A stretch of DNA of 41,875 nucleotides from a virus, in IMG/VR virus record IMGVR_UViG_3300044617_001492, positions 1 to 41,875 of that record, one strand, 5' to 3'. The notes under the pieces were generated by a model. That model searched no databases. It was not told the origin of the DNA and saw only the letters and a list, made by a program, of their open reading frames with translations. The position numbers were made by a program, and so were the translations under genes. Below are positions 7,003 to 13,886 of the stretch, one piece after another (positions within the stretch are counted from its first letter, which is position 1; every line of letters starts with the position of its first letter).

Positions 7003-7056
7003 TTAAGGAAAACAAAAGGGCTTTCGCCCAGTGCCTGCTTTACAGGCGGTTTTCAT
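7003..7056 (-). CDS. 17-residue leader peptide candidate
   Basis: ATG 7056 with an excellent GGAGGG site (7064-7069) at 7-nt spacing encodes MKTACKAGTGRKPFCFP and stops at 7003-7005. The two hairpins that follow in the leader (7033-7047 and 7018-7029) lie inside this reading frame, so a translating ribosome would melt both. This is the geometry of a translation-sensitive attenuator. It could instead be a functional micropeptide. There is no run of one amino acid that would suggest a particular charged tRNA as the signal. Confidence 0.5.
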   Translation of the reverse strand: MKTACKAGTGRKPFCFP

Positions 7057-7577
7057 GGTCTTACCCTCCAAAGAAAACCACGGAATAACATAGCTGTTAA
7101 ACCGTGGCACTGTTTAAGTTTCGTTATGCAAGGGGTCTATCCCTCCCCTGCCTACAACGCACCGTATGCCCTGTAGGCAAGAGGCAGGGCGTAAACCCTG
7201 CAAGCCTCATCCGCTAGCAAACCGTCTCAACATACCAAAGAACAACCAATGATACACTTGCCAGTTCATGCCTATAACGTCTCATAACCGCTATATCACT
7301 TCATGTTTACCCTTTTTACTGCGGGATTAAATTATCAAAGAACAAGGCAACACAAATAAACCATGACTTGCACTGTGCAAGCGGTTGTTCATTAGGTTTC
7401 TTGCCTCTTTTTAAAACCCCCTGCTGTTAGAAAGGTAAAAAACTAACAGCACGATTAAGCATTCAATAATCGGGGGCTTTAAAAAAAGGTGGGCTTGGGA
7501 GAACCCACGATGTAGTGTAGTAAATTGTTAAGTACTGGACTGGGGGAGTGGGTGGCTGAACGTTTTGTTTAGCTCAT
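7005..7577 (-). ncRNA. long structured leader or large noncoding RNA candidate
   Basis: About 570 gene-free nt from the predicted start site (near 7577) to a GGGC-GAAA-GCCC-TTTTG hairpin. Helices seen: 7404-7421 with 7472-7489 (16 of 18 pairs) enclosing hairpins 7423-7430/7443-7450 (8 of 8) and 7453-7457/7467-7471 (5 of 5), an almost unpaired-base-free three-way junction; 7340-7345/7385-7390 around 7367-7372/7376-7381; 7078-7083/7102-7107 around 7086-7090/7095-7099; and a GC-rich set at 7150-7201 with three mutually exclusive pairings. Promoter-to-terminator layout and size are like those of ornate large phage RNAs (ROOL, GOLLD), but I cannot confirm membership. It may also be a 5' leader or contain the replication origin. 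Confidence 0.45.
7009..7047 (-). terminator. terminator-like hairpin pair in front of the early operon
   Basis: Minus strand: GCCTG-TAAAG-CAGGC (7047-7033), then GGGC-GAAA-GCCC (7029-7018) followed by TTTTGTTTT. The second hairpin is short but GC-rich with a stable GNRA loop and a T-rich tail. It would end a discrete leader RNA or act as an attenuator. It overlaps the 17-residue leader peptide. Confidence 0.55.
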
Positions 7578-7600
7578 GTAATTATTATGCACTGAACGTT
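7556..7600. repeat. direct repeat CTGAACGTT flanking the promoter -10, operator candidate
   Basis: CTGAACGTT occurs at 7556-7564 and 7592-7600 (36 bp apart, start to start). The second copy is inside the promoter spacer and forms an imperfect palindrome with the adjacent ATGTTC. One site in the spacer and one downstream of the start is a usual arrangement for a repressor that loops or blocks RNA polymerase. Confidence 0.4.
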
Positions 7601-7612
7601 ATGTTCTGTCAA
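7584..7612 (-). promoter_or_regulatory. leftward early promoter, sigma-70 type
   Basis: Minus strand: -35 TTGACA (7612-7607), 17-bp spacer, -10 CATAAT (7589-7584). The -35 is a consensus match and the -10 has one mismatch. The spacer and the start region carry copies of CTGAACGTT on the plus strand. The initial transcribed region shares a 15-bp element with the promoter at 9302-9330. Confidence 0.8.
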
Positions 7613-7663
7613 TAGTTTTTTTTACAAAAAGTTTTAAATACTTCTTTTGGATGATACTATAGA

Positions 7664-7915
7664 ATGCGAAAGAAGGTGAAAAGTACCGTGTCCTTTGGGT
7701 TTCAGCTAAAAACGTTTCTTAATAAAAACAACATGACCCCTACAGGACTTGCTAGAAAAGCAGGCATATTTATCCCACGGCATCCCACGGCATCCCACGG
7801 CATCCCACGGCATCCCACGGCATCCCACCAAACCGCCGAAACCCTTTACTGCCAACGGTTTACGGTGTTTTTAGCTAAAATACGCCCATTTTATCAACGT
7901 CTGATAATAACTTAA
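7664..7915 (+). CDS. small HTH repressor-like ORF interrupted by a 10-bp tandem repeat
   Basis: 83 codons. Residues 10-37 (GFQLKTFLNKNNMTPTGLARKAGI) look like the first two helices of an XRE-type HTH. They then run into translated repeat DNA (IPRHPTASH...) and a tail without resemblance to the rest of such a domain. No convincing Shine-Dalgarno precedes ATG 7664; TACTAT at about 7654-7659 may be a -10 box too close for a leader. It is the only rightward ORF amid leftward early genes, the usual position of a repressor. The ORF is either a decayed regulator or one whose frame depends on repeat copy number. Confidence 0.4.
   Translation: MRKKVKSTVSFGFQLKTFLNKNNMTPTGLARKAGIFIPRHPTASHGIPRHPTASHQTAETLYCQRFTVFLAKIRPFYQRLIIT
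7774..7828. repeat. 10-bp tandem repeat CCCACGGCAT, 5.5 copies
   Basis: Five exact copies of CCCACGGCAT (7774-7823) plus CCCAC. The period is not a multiple of three, so gain or loss of a unit shifts the reading frame of the surrounding HTH-like ORF. The 10-bp period also places each copy on the same face of the helix, as in iteron-like protein-binding arrays. No other copies were seen in the window. Confidence 0.95.
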
Positions 7916-8243
7916 CATTGTAACAATTTATTTTTAAAAACCCTTTAAAATCAACGGTTTACGCCGTACTCTACAAATAAATGACAGACAGACTAGCAGT
8001 CAAATATGCTATTCTAGGGATGTAAATCTGGTACATTCTTAAAGCCTTCTAATGTTATTTAAATAAAAAAATAAAAAAACGCTTGAGGCTTCGTAGAAGC
8101 CGATGGTTCTAAGGCTCTAAAAAATCAGGCGGGAACGCCATATCCTTTTATAGTCAGTACTTTGTATAGTATTAGGCTCTTTTTTTTAAGAACCTTTTTT
8201 AAAAGAAAAATTTCTCTCTAAAAAGAAGAAAAAACCTTTTTCC
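7916..8243. other. gene-free interval with stem-loops, small RNA candidate
   Basis: No ORF supported. Contents: perfect hairpin GGCTTC-GTA-GAAGCC at 8087-8101; GGCG-GGAA-CGCC with a GNRA tetraloop at 8128-8139 followed by a short T run; a weaker TACT/AGTA stem just after; and A/T-homopolymer tracts from 8180 to 8250. On the minus strand a TTGACT / TTATTT pair with 17-bp spacing (about 7985-8015) could be a weak promoter. The paired hairpins separated by an A-rich bridge suggest a small structured RNA. Confidence 0.35.
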
Positions 8244-8275
8244 ATTAAAAAAACGCCCCGATTAAGAGGCGTTTG
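8244..8275 (-). terminator. intrinsic terminator of the 9.2-8.3 kb operon
   Basis: Minus strand AAACGCC, 10-nt loop, GGCGTTT followed by further T residues; 7-bp perfect stem (8268-8274 with 8251-8257). It follows the stop of the 8277-8513 gene by two bases. It isolates this three-gene operon from the region to its left. Confidence 0.85.
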
Positions 8276-8276
8276 T

Positions 8277-8513
8277 TTAGCTTTTTGGTGTTTCTTCTGG
8301 AAAATCCTCTAAAGCCCACTGGTTAACGGCTTCTATTCCGCTCAAGCACTGGTCAATGCGTTTTAAATCATCCACGCTAGGCGATAATAAGGCGATACGT
8401 TCGCACAGCAGGGCAAAATCTTTGTTATTGAAAGCGTTAGAAAGCTCATCGGTCATTTGTTTTTGCCGAGTCCTTGGGTTAGTGCCTTTCCAGTTAGTAG
8501 CTTGAAATACCAT
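8277..8513 (-). CDS. small early protein, unknown
   Basis: 78 residues from ATG 8513 (AAGGA 8 nt upstream). Helical, mildly acidic at the C-terminus (ALEDFPEETPKS), with a basic N-terminal patch (NPRTRQKQ). No family recognised. Its start region, including ribosome-binding site and first six codons, is partly repeated at 8917-8937, where the copied reading frame stops after seven codons. Confidence 0.6.
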   Translation of the reverse strand: MVFQATNWKGTNPRTRQKQMTDELSNAFNNKDFALLCERIALLSPSVDDLKRIDQCLSGIEAVNQWALEDFPEETPKS

Positions 8514-8937
8514 CTTGAAAAATCCTTTCTTGGTGAAGGGGCTAAGCCCCGTGGGTGACTATACTGTTAAGTAGCATATGGGTTGTTTACCTTCCTAGGT
8601 TGCGGTTTTTATTAAAAATTTGTCCTAACGCTAACAGAGTGATTATCGGGCTTTACATACATATTATTAAAGGCTATAAAACCATTTTTTAAAGCCCACT
8701 TACGAACAAACGCCCGTGCTTTTTTCACGCAATTTGTAGGTATAATGCAAGATGGCATGACATCTTCAAAAGCTGGGGTTTCACCACGCAAACCAAAGCC
8801 TGTATTGTCTTTTTCTACTTTATATGTAAAAACATTCATGGTATTATTTACCTTCCTAGGTTGCGGTTGAGAATATCAAACAATAGGTTTTCCCACGCTG
8901 TAGGTGTTAGCGTTATTTAGTAGCTTGAAATACCATC
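8494..8937. repeat. two nested pairs of direct repeats around a small gene
   Basis: A 22-bp repeat at 8586-8607 and 8847-8868 flanks the 8612-8839 gene on both sides. A 21-bp repeat at 8494-8514 and 8917-8937 lies outside it. All four copies are in the same orientation, and each covers a translation-initiation region on the minus strand. The layout looks like the result of successive duplications or cassette exchange. Confidence 0.85.
8612..8839 (-). CDS. small early protein, unknown
   Basis: 75 residues from ATG 8839, with GGAAGGT about 11 nt upstream. Mixed sequence with a basic amphipathic helix (NCVKKARAFVRKWALKNGF) flanked by probable beta strands. No family recognised. A 22-bp segment carrying its ribosome-binding site (8847-8868) is repeated exactly right after its stop (8586-8607). 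Confidence 0.6.
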   Translation of the reverse strand: MNVFTYKVEKDNTGFGLRGETPAFEDVMPSCIIPTNCVKKARAFVRKWALKNGFIAFNNMYVKPDNHSVSVRTNF

Positions 8938-9023
8938 GTTGCAGATGATTTTTGAGTATTCTCCCAACTGATTAACTCTTTTTCAGCTCTTTTTTTGTAA
9001 TTGTGGAGCAAAAGCCCCTGTTT

Positions 9024-9242
9024 TTAAAACGATACAGCTTCTTGTTGTGCAATAACTTCATCATCTTGAGCTAAGAACACGGTAACAGTACCAGCTTCTT
9101 CTACTGCGTTGTGTGTGTAGTTTTCAAAAGCCTGTTGAGCTTCTTCTAGTTTTTGAAACTCACCAGTGTTTTCATTTTCTAAACCAGTCCAATCGCCTTC
9201 ATTTTGAGCAACTGCGTAAACTGTAAAAGTAGTAGTGGTCAT
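9024..9242 (-). CDS. small acidic protein, first gene of the 9.3 kb operon
   Basis: 72 residues from ATG 9242 with an AAGGAG site 9 nt upstream. Begins with a strand-like MTTTTFTVYAVAQNEGDW and continues with an acidic helix (KLEEAQQAFENYTHNAVEEA) and another strand: a strand-helix-strand small fold with net negative charge. Small acidic early proteins are often inhibitors of host enzymes or DNA mimics, but no family is recognised here. Confidence 0.65.
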   Translation of the reverse strand: MTTTTFTVYAVAQNEGDWTGLENENTGEFQKLEEAQQAFENYTHNAVEEAGTVTVFLAQDDEVIAQQEAVSF

Positions 9243-9301
9243 TGTGATAATCTCCTTTTTAATTTGTCTCGGGGGAACCGCTCCCTCAAGCTCATGTAAT
9301 T

Positions 9302-9330
9302 ATATTAACATATGTATATGTATATTGCAA
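9302..9330 (-). promoter_or_regulatory. leftward promoter for the 9.2 kb operon
   Basis: Minus strand: -35 TTGCAA (9330-9325), 17-bp spacer, -10 TAATAT (9307-9302). Downstream it has AGCTCATGTAATTAT (plus strand, 9289-9303), identical to 7571-7585 in the other leftward promoter. The spacer contains alternating TATACATATACATATG, a flexible tract. Confidence 0.65.
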
Positions 9331-9377
9331 TAGGTTACTTAACATTTCGTTACAATATCCATTAAACGAATGACCCA

Positions 9378-9406
9378 TTGACAAAAATAAACAAGCAAGC
9401 CACAAT
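9378..9406 (+). promoter_or_regulatory. rightward promoter for the late/structural genes
   Basis: -35 TTGACA (9378-9383), 17-bp spacer, -10 CACAAT (9401-9406, two mismatches). Divergent from the leftward promoter 48 bp away, so this short interval is the main early/late switch. It leads to an mRNA start about 35 nt upstream of the GGAGGG-preceded ATG at 9447. Confidence 0.6.
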
Positions 9407-9446
9407 TAAAGTAAGGGAATAGAGCCACTTTACGGAGGGTTCTATT

Positions 9447-9821
9447 ATGATTATTGAATGGACACCACAGGCCAAAGAATGTTTAGCGGTACAATATAAT
9501 TGCTACAGCTGTAGCCTTGGTGCGATTGGCATTAGTAAGCCAAGGTGCAGAGTGCATCATGTTGTTAAATACATGGTCTTAAATGGCAAGTTGCCTAGTG
9601 ATGACAGGGTCATAAGGCTTTCAAAACTTCTCGGGAAAATTGTTGACGATTTGAAAAAACTACCGCTTGATATTGTTGCTGAAAAGCACGGCAAAAAAGC
9701 GGATGACTTATTGCGTGCGATAACGGCATGGGCGAATGGTAGGAATTTAAGCAAGCGTGAAGCGTTGGAATTGTTAAAACTACCTGTGAAGCGATTTAAC
9801 GCTGAATGGCTTGGGCGGTAG
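9447..9821 (+). CDS. first gene of the rightward operon, possible DNA-binding protein
   Basis: 124 residues from ATG 9447 (GGAGGG site). An N-terminal CYSCSLGAIGISKPRCRVHH stretch (about 14-33) has three Cys and two His that could hold zinc. The middle (LPLDIVAEKHGKKADDLLRAIT) has helix-turn-helix-like spacing, as does NLSKREALELLKLPVKRFNA at the end. No family recognised with certainty. Position before the terminase small subunit suggests a packaging partner or late-gene regulator. Confidence 0.6.
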   Translation: MIIEWTPQAKECLAVQYNCYSCSLGAIGISKPRCRVHHVVKYMVLNGKLPSDDRVIRLSKLLGKIVDDLKKLPLDIVAEKHGKKADDLLRAITAWANGRNLSKREALELLKLPVKRFNAEWLGR

Positions 9822-9864
9822 AGTGGTTAAAATGATTGGAACACCTAAAGACAGGAGGCACAAA

Positions 9865-10359
9865 ATGGGATACCAGCATAAAGTAACGCCAGAAAATAAA
9901 GCAAAGGTATTGGAATTGCTTGTTCAGTCGCTTTCTACAAGAGAGATTTCTGCCAGAACTGGCGTTCCTGAATCAACAATTTATTTTTGGATTGCGTCAG
10001 ATGAAGAATTTGCATCGGCTTGGAAGCCTCAAATAATTGCGAATCATTTAAAAGCAGTGTCTGATAATATCCGTGAAACCGAAGAACTTAAAAAGCAGAT
10101 TGATGGCTATATGACGGGCGACGGCGACAAGAAGCCTGATGCGTCAATGGCACCGCTTCTGGCAATTAAAGCAAAGATGTTAAGTCAAGGGCATTTGGCA
10201 AGTATGGGCGTGTTGGGCAAGATTGCCAAGGGTTGGACTGAAAAGCTAGAAACCAACAACAAAACCGAATTATCTGGCGGTTTAAGCGTGTCCGACGTGG
10301 CTAAAATGGATGATGGGGCTTTGCATGACACAATCCGAACACTTACGCAACAGGGCTAG
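9865..10359 (+). CDS. terS: terminase small subunit
   Basis: 164 residues from ATG 9865, with an AGGAGG site 7 nt upstream, which decides this start over earlier in-frame ones. The N-terminal half is a helix-turn-helix (KAKVLELLVQSLSTREISAR, then TGVPESTIYFWIASDEEF) of the kind that binds the packaging site in small terminases. The C-terminal half is a helical oligomerisation region (LKKQIDGYMTG..., LGKIAKGWTEKLE). It sits immediately before, and overlaps, the large terminase gene. The assignment rests on fold type plus position. Confidence 0.8.
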   Translation: MGYQHKVTPENKAKVLELLVQSLSTREISARTGVPESTIYFWIASDEEFASAWKPQIIANHLKAVSDNIRETEELKKQIDGYMTGDGDKKPDASMAPLLAIKAKMLSQGHLASMGVLGKIAKGWTEKLETNNKTELSGGLSVSDVAKMDDGALHDTIRTLTQQG

Positions 10360-11899
10360 GTTACTGCTTGGGGCTAAAAGCAACAGAGACGCTCAACTGG
10401 CGTTGATGGAGCTATGCCGTCGGGACTTCTGCTACTGGGTGAACAACTTCGTGATGACATTTAACCCCCGATTGCAAGGGGCTGAATGCCACATACCGAT
10501 GGTTTTGTATCCCTTTCAAGCAAACGGGGCAAAACTGATACTAGAATCCATGGGGCGGGGCGAGGATTTGTTGATTGAAAAAAGTCGAGACATGGGGGCT
10601 AGCTGGCTGATTGTTGCGATATTCACCTGGTGCTGGCTTTTTCAGGATGGGGTAAAATTCCACATCGGAAGCCGTAAAGAAGATTTGGTGGATAAAATCG
10701 GCGATATGGACACTCTGATTGAGAAGGTTCGCTACATCCTGCGATGGTTGCCTCCGTGGATGCTTCCCGATGGGTTCAAGGCAAGCCAGCACGCTAGCTT
10801 TATGAGGATTCTTAACCCTGCCAACGGTAACGCCATAACAGGCGAATCTAGCAATGCTGGGTTTGCTAGGGGCGGTAGGAGCAAGGCGATACTGTTCGAT
10901 GAATTTGCGTTCTGGGATAACGACAATTCCGCGTGGGTATCGGCTGGGCATTCAACAAATACACGAATAGCCATTAGCACGCCAAACGGTAAAGCCAACA
11001 CGTTTGCAAAGCTAGCCCTTGATTACGGCAATCCTAACATTGAGCGGGTAAACGTTACTAACGAGCCTGTTGAGTATCAGGACAAAAGCCGTAAAATGCG
11101 GATACTGCGGTTTCACTGGGCGAATCACCCTGATAAAGACCAAGAGTGGTATGATTACCAGTGCCGTAAAGAATCGCCAGATGCTGTGGCTAGGGAGATT
11201 GACATTAACTATAACCTATCCGTGGGCAACGTGGTGTTTAAGGGCTTTAATCCCGTGTTGCACGTTGATGAAACGCCATTAGAGAAGGTGTTGGCTAAGT
11301 TCACTACGGAAGAAAAGCTGATTAGGGCGTTCGACTTTGGGCGTACCTGCTGTGTGCTGTTTAGCACCATGGATACCATGGGGCGGTTGTACGTGCTAAA
11401 AGAGATAATCATCACCGCATCGGACACGCAAACGCTGGCAAAGGTAACCAAGCAATGGATGGAAAACGTTAAGTACGGCATTGTAAAAGACACCTGCGAC
11501 CCGTCGGGCGTTACTAAAAACTACAATGACGAAAAAGCCCCTACGGCTATTGAAGTGCTACAAACACACGGCTTTAATCCGCAATTTGACAAGATTGTAG
11601 ACGTTCGGGATAGGGTAACCAACGGCGTAGAGCTATTACAAAGCCTATTAGCTCAAATGATAGGCGGGCAACCAGTGATTAAAATAAATGCTGAAGGGTG
11701 CCCAACGTTGATTGATGCGTTCCAAAGTGGGTACGCCTACAAGGTGGATAGAAACGGCGAAGTGCTAGACACAATTAACGAAATGCACCCATACGAAGAT
11801 GTGATGGATTGCTTGCGATATCAGGCGATGCAGTTCATGGGCGTATCAACGAAGCCCGTAAAGAGAGTGGCTACAATTAAGCCATGGGAACATCGTTGA
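10310..11899 (+). CDS. terL: terminase large subunit (packaging ATPase and nuclease)
   Basis: 529 residues. ATPase: Walker A-like EKSRDMGASW (90-99), Walker B ILFDEF (Asp197, Glu198), coupling motif ISTPNG (222-227). Nuclease of RNase H fold: RAFDFG (Asp342), DTCDPSG (Asp394/Asp397) and HPYEDVMDCLRY (Asp497, Asp500). Domain order and length are normal, and it should form the DNA-pumping motor on the portal. Starts at 10310 or at ATG 10325 (GGGG 6 nt upstream); both overlap the small subunit gene. It looks like a Terminase_6-type ATPase; the packaging mode cannot be told from the sequence. Confidence 0.95.
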   Translation: MMGLCMTQSEHLRNRARLLLGAKSNRDAQLALMELCRRDFCYWVNNFVMTFNPRLQGAECHIPMVLYPFQANGAKLILESMGRGEDLLIEKSRDMGASWLIVAIFTWCWLFQDGVKFHIGSRKEDLVDKIGDMDTLIEKVRYILRWLPPWMLPDGFKASQHASFMRILNPANGNAITGESSNAGFARGGRSKAILFDEFAFWDNDNSAWVSAGHSTNTRIAISTPNGKANTFAKLALDYGNPNIERVNVTNEPVEYQDKSRKMRILRFHWANHPDKDQEWYDYQCRKESPDAVAREIDINYNLSVGNVVFKGFNPVLHVDETPLEKVLAKFTTEEKLIRAFDFGRTCCVLFSTMDTMGRLYVLKEIIITASDTQTLAKVTKQWMENVKYGIVKDTCDPSGVTKNYNDEKAPTAIEVLQTHGFNPQFDKIVDVRDRVTNGVELLQSLLAQMIGGQPVIKINAEGCPTLIDAFQSGYAYKVDRNGEVLDTINEMHPYEDVMDCLRYQAMQFMGVSTKPVKRVATIKPWEHR

Positions 11900-11915
11900 T
11901 AAGGATTAAAGCCAT

Positions 11916-13886
11916 ATGATGGAAAAAGAGCTAGTCATTCAAGAGCAAGAGCCTGTTACGCTTAAAGAGAGCCAGTACTGCGAGGTTGCCAAGTGGGTAG
12001 AGGCACGCCGTAAAAAAAGCGAAGCCGACCGTAAAGAGATGATTGAGCTAGGGCAACGGTGCGAGGATGCTTACAATTGCAAGCCGTTTTTTGATGATAA
12101 GCACCGGCGTAGCGTTTATGAGGACTTGTACTATCCGCCATACGCCACCGAAGCGATAGATTCTGCAATAGCCCACTTGCAACCCACGATGATTCCACGA
12201 GACGACAAGTGGTTTATTTTGCAAAGCCGTGAAGCGGAAGACCAAGACACGTTGGACGAGCCGGCGGAATGGCTACAGTACTGCTTCGACGTGGACAATT
12301 TCACGCAAAAATTTACGGATTGGTTAAAAATACGGCTAAACTGGGGTTCGGCAGGCTTTAAAGTAACCATGAAAGAAGAATATAGCACGGCGATTGGTGA
12401 TATAGAACCGTCATTAACGTTTTACAGTCCTTCGTTTTCCATCATTCACCCAAAAGATTTATTTGTTTACCCCGTTCATGGGCAAGAAAAGCACAAAACC
12501 TACATTCACCGCACCAGCCACACGTTGGGCGATTTGCTGAATTTTAACATTGACGAAGAACAAGGGTACTTTGTCTCAAACGACTACCGAAAGTGGTTAT
12601 TAGAAGAACAAGAGAAAAAAGACGATGGCACGCATACCGTGTATACGATGGATGAGGCATGGATTCCTGAAATGCGGTTGCCCGATGGCACAATGTTCCA
12701 AAATGTCGTGGCAACGGTGGTGCAAGGTAAGTATTTAATCCGATTTGCGAACAATGACTACCCAAACGGTAAAACGCCGTTCCTTTGGGATAATGGCGAT
12801 ATGGATACATACGGCTATCCGTTTTTTGCTAAGGCGTTAGATTTAGCCGAAGCGGCCACTGGGCTGTTTAATGATTCCTTGCAAGCGGTACGGCTTGGGG
12901 TATCTCCGATAAGCACTTATTTGGTTGCAGATGATGTGTTCGACCCTGAAAACGTACAGATGACTGCTGGTGCGTTGATACCTGTTGAAAGTCATAACAC
13001 GCTAAACCAGTTAGTTATTGATTTACGGAACGCCACCACGGCGTTTGAAGCAATGGGGCTGATTCAAACACAAATTGAGAGCATTACGGTGCCAAAGATT
13101 ATTAAAGCTGGGTTGGGGGCGGATGACAATCAAACGGCAACGGCAAGCAATCATCAACAAGCCAACGCTACTAGCCGTTTACGAATGCTGGCTTACGGGA
13201 TTAACAACGCGATTCTAAAGCCTGCGGTTGAAATGGCGTACGATTTAAGCCATGCAATAGCGATTCAAGAGCGAGATACCTACGGCATTGAAAGGGTGTT
13301 GGAGGATAAGAACACCTTTTTAAACCGTATGTTATCTGTTACAGGGGGCTATCAGTTAAGCCCTGAAGAGCTACAAGAGACGCTGGAGTCCTTAAAGCCT
13401 TCGAGAGCCTTAAACATCAGTGTTATTGGGTATGAAAACATCATTCAACGGCAACAGCAATTACAGGCAATTCAAGGGCTTTCGCCATTCTTGCAAGACC
13501 CCGAAGTAAAAGCGATGTACAACTTGCGGAACTTGGCAAAACAGTGGGCGGTGGCAAGCAATTTGGATGCAGATTTTATTTTGAAATCCCAAGAAGTGAT
13601 TGATTCTGAAAAAGCCCAAGCCCAACAGGCACAACAGCAACAGCAAGATATGGTGATGCAAGACGCACAGCTAAAAGCACAGCTAGAGGTGGAAAAACTT
13701 AAGTTAGAAGCCCAGAAAGCACAAGCGGAAGTGGAGCTTCGTAAAGCTGATTTGGCATTAAAAAACGCTGAAATTGAGCTAAAACACTTAGAGTTTGAGC
13801 ATCGCTCCAAGACGGAAGAGTCTCAAGCCCATGAGGCTAAAAAGGGCGATAAGAAAGAGGATAAAACCCAAAATGAAGAAGATTAG
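11916..13886 (+). CDS. portal protein
   Basis: 656 residues, length and architecture of podovirus head-tail connector proteins. The N-terminal region holds the usual early helix and an aromatic-rich DDKWFILQSREAEDQD segment after IAHLQPTMIP; the centre includes the long Gly/Ala-rich stem region and SITVPKIIKAGLGADDNQTA. From about residue 570 to the end it is a continuous Gln/Ala/Glu/Lys coiled coil (QAQQAQQQQQDMVMQDAQLK), likely the barrel that reaches into the capsid. It forms the dodecameric DNA gate that TerL docks on. Follows terL by 16 nt. Confidence 0.9.
   Translation: MMEKELVIQEQEPVTLKESQYCEVAKWVEARRKKSEADRKEMIELGQRCEDAYNCKPFFDDKHRRSVYEDLYYPPYATEAIDSAIAHLQPTMIPRDDKWFILQSREAEDQDTLDEPAEWLQYCFDVDNFTQKFTDWLKIRLNWGSAGFKVTMKEEYSTAIGDIEPSLTFYSPSFSIIHPKDLFVYPVHGQEKHKTYIHRTSHTLGDLLNFNIDEEQGYFVSNDYRKWLLEEQEKKDDGTHTVYTMDEAWIPEMRLPDGTMFQNVVATVVQGKYLIRFANNDYPNGKTPFLWDNGDMDTYGYPFFAKALDLAEAATGLFNDSLQAVRLGVSPISTYLVADDVFDPENVQMTAGALIPVESHNTLNQLVIDLRNATTAFEAMGLIQTQIESITVPKIIKAGLGADDNQTATASNHQQANATSRLRMLAYGINNAILKPAVEMAYDLSHAIAIQERDTYGIERVLEDKNTFLNRMLSVTGGYQLSPEELQETLESLKPSRALNISVIGYENIIQRQQQLQAIQGLSPFLQDPEVKAMYNLRNLAKQWAVASNLDADFILKSQEVIDSEKAQAQQAQQQQQDMVMQDAQLKAQLEVEKLKLEAQKAQAEVELRKADLALKNAEIELKHLEFEHRSKTEESQAHEAKKGDKKEDKTQNEED

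Noticed and set aside
7600-7664. Rightward promoter for the 7664 ORF (TTTACA or TTTTAA with TACTAT)
   Set aside because: Spacings of about 28 and unclear -35; the -10 would leave almost no leader. Not reported as a promoter.
7774-7828. Could the 10-bp repeats be a CRISPR array?
   Set aside because: Repeat length is 10 with no spacers; it is a simple tandem repeat.
8578-8607. 11-codon ORF behind the repeated ribosome-binding segment (8586-8607)
   Set aside because: Too short and unsupported; probably only a relic of the duplicated initiation region.
13472-13810. Ser/Cys-rich minus ORF opposite the portal coiled coil
   Set aside because: Composition follows from the Gln/Ala-rich portal end on the other strand.
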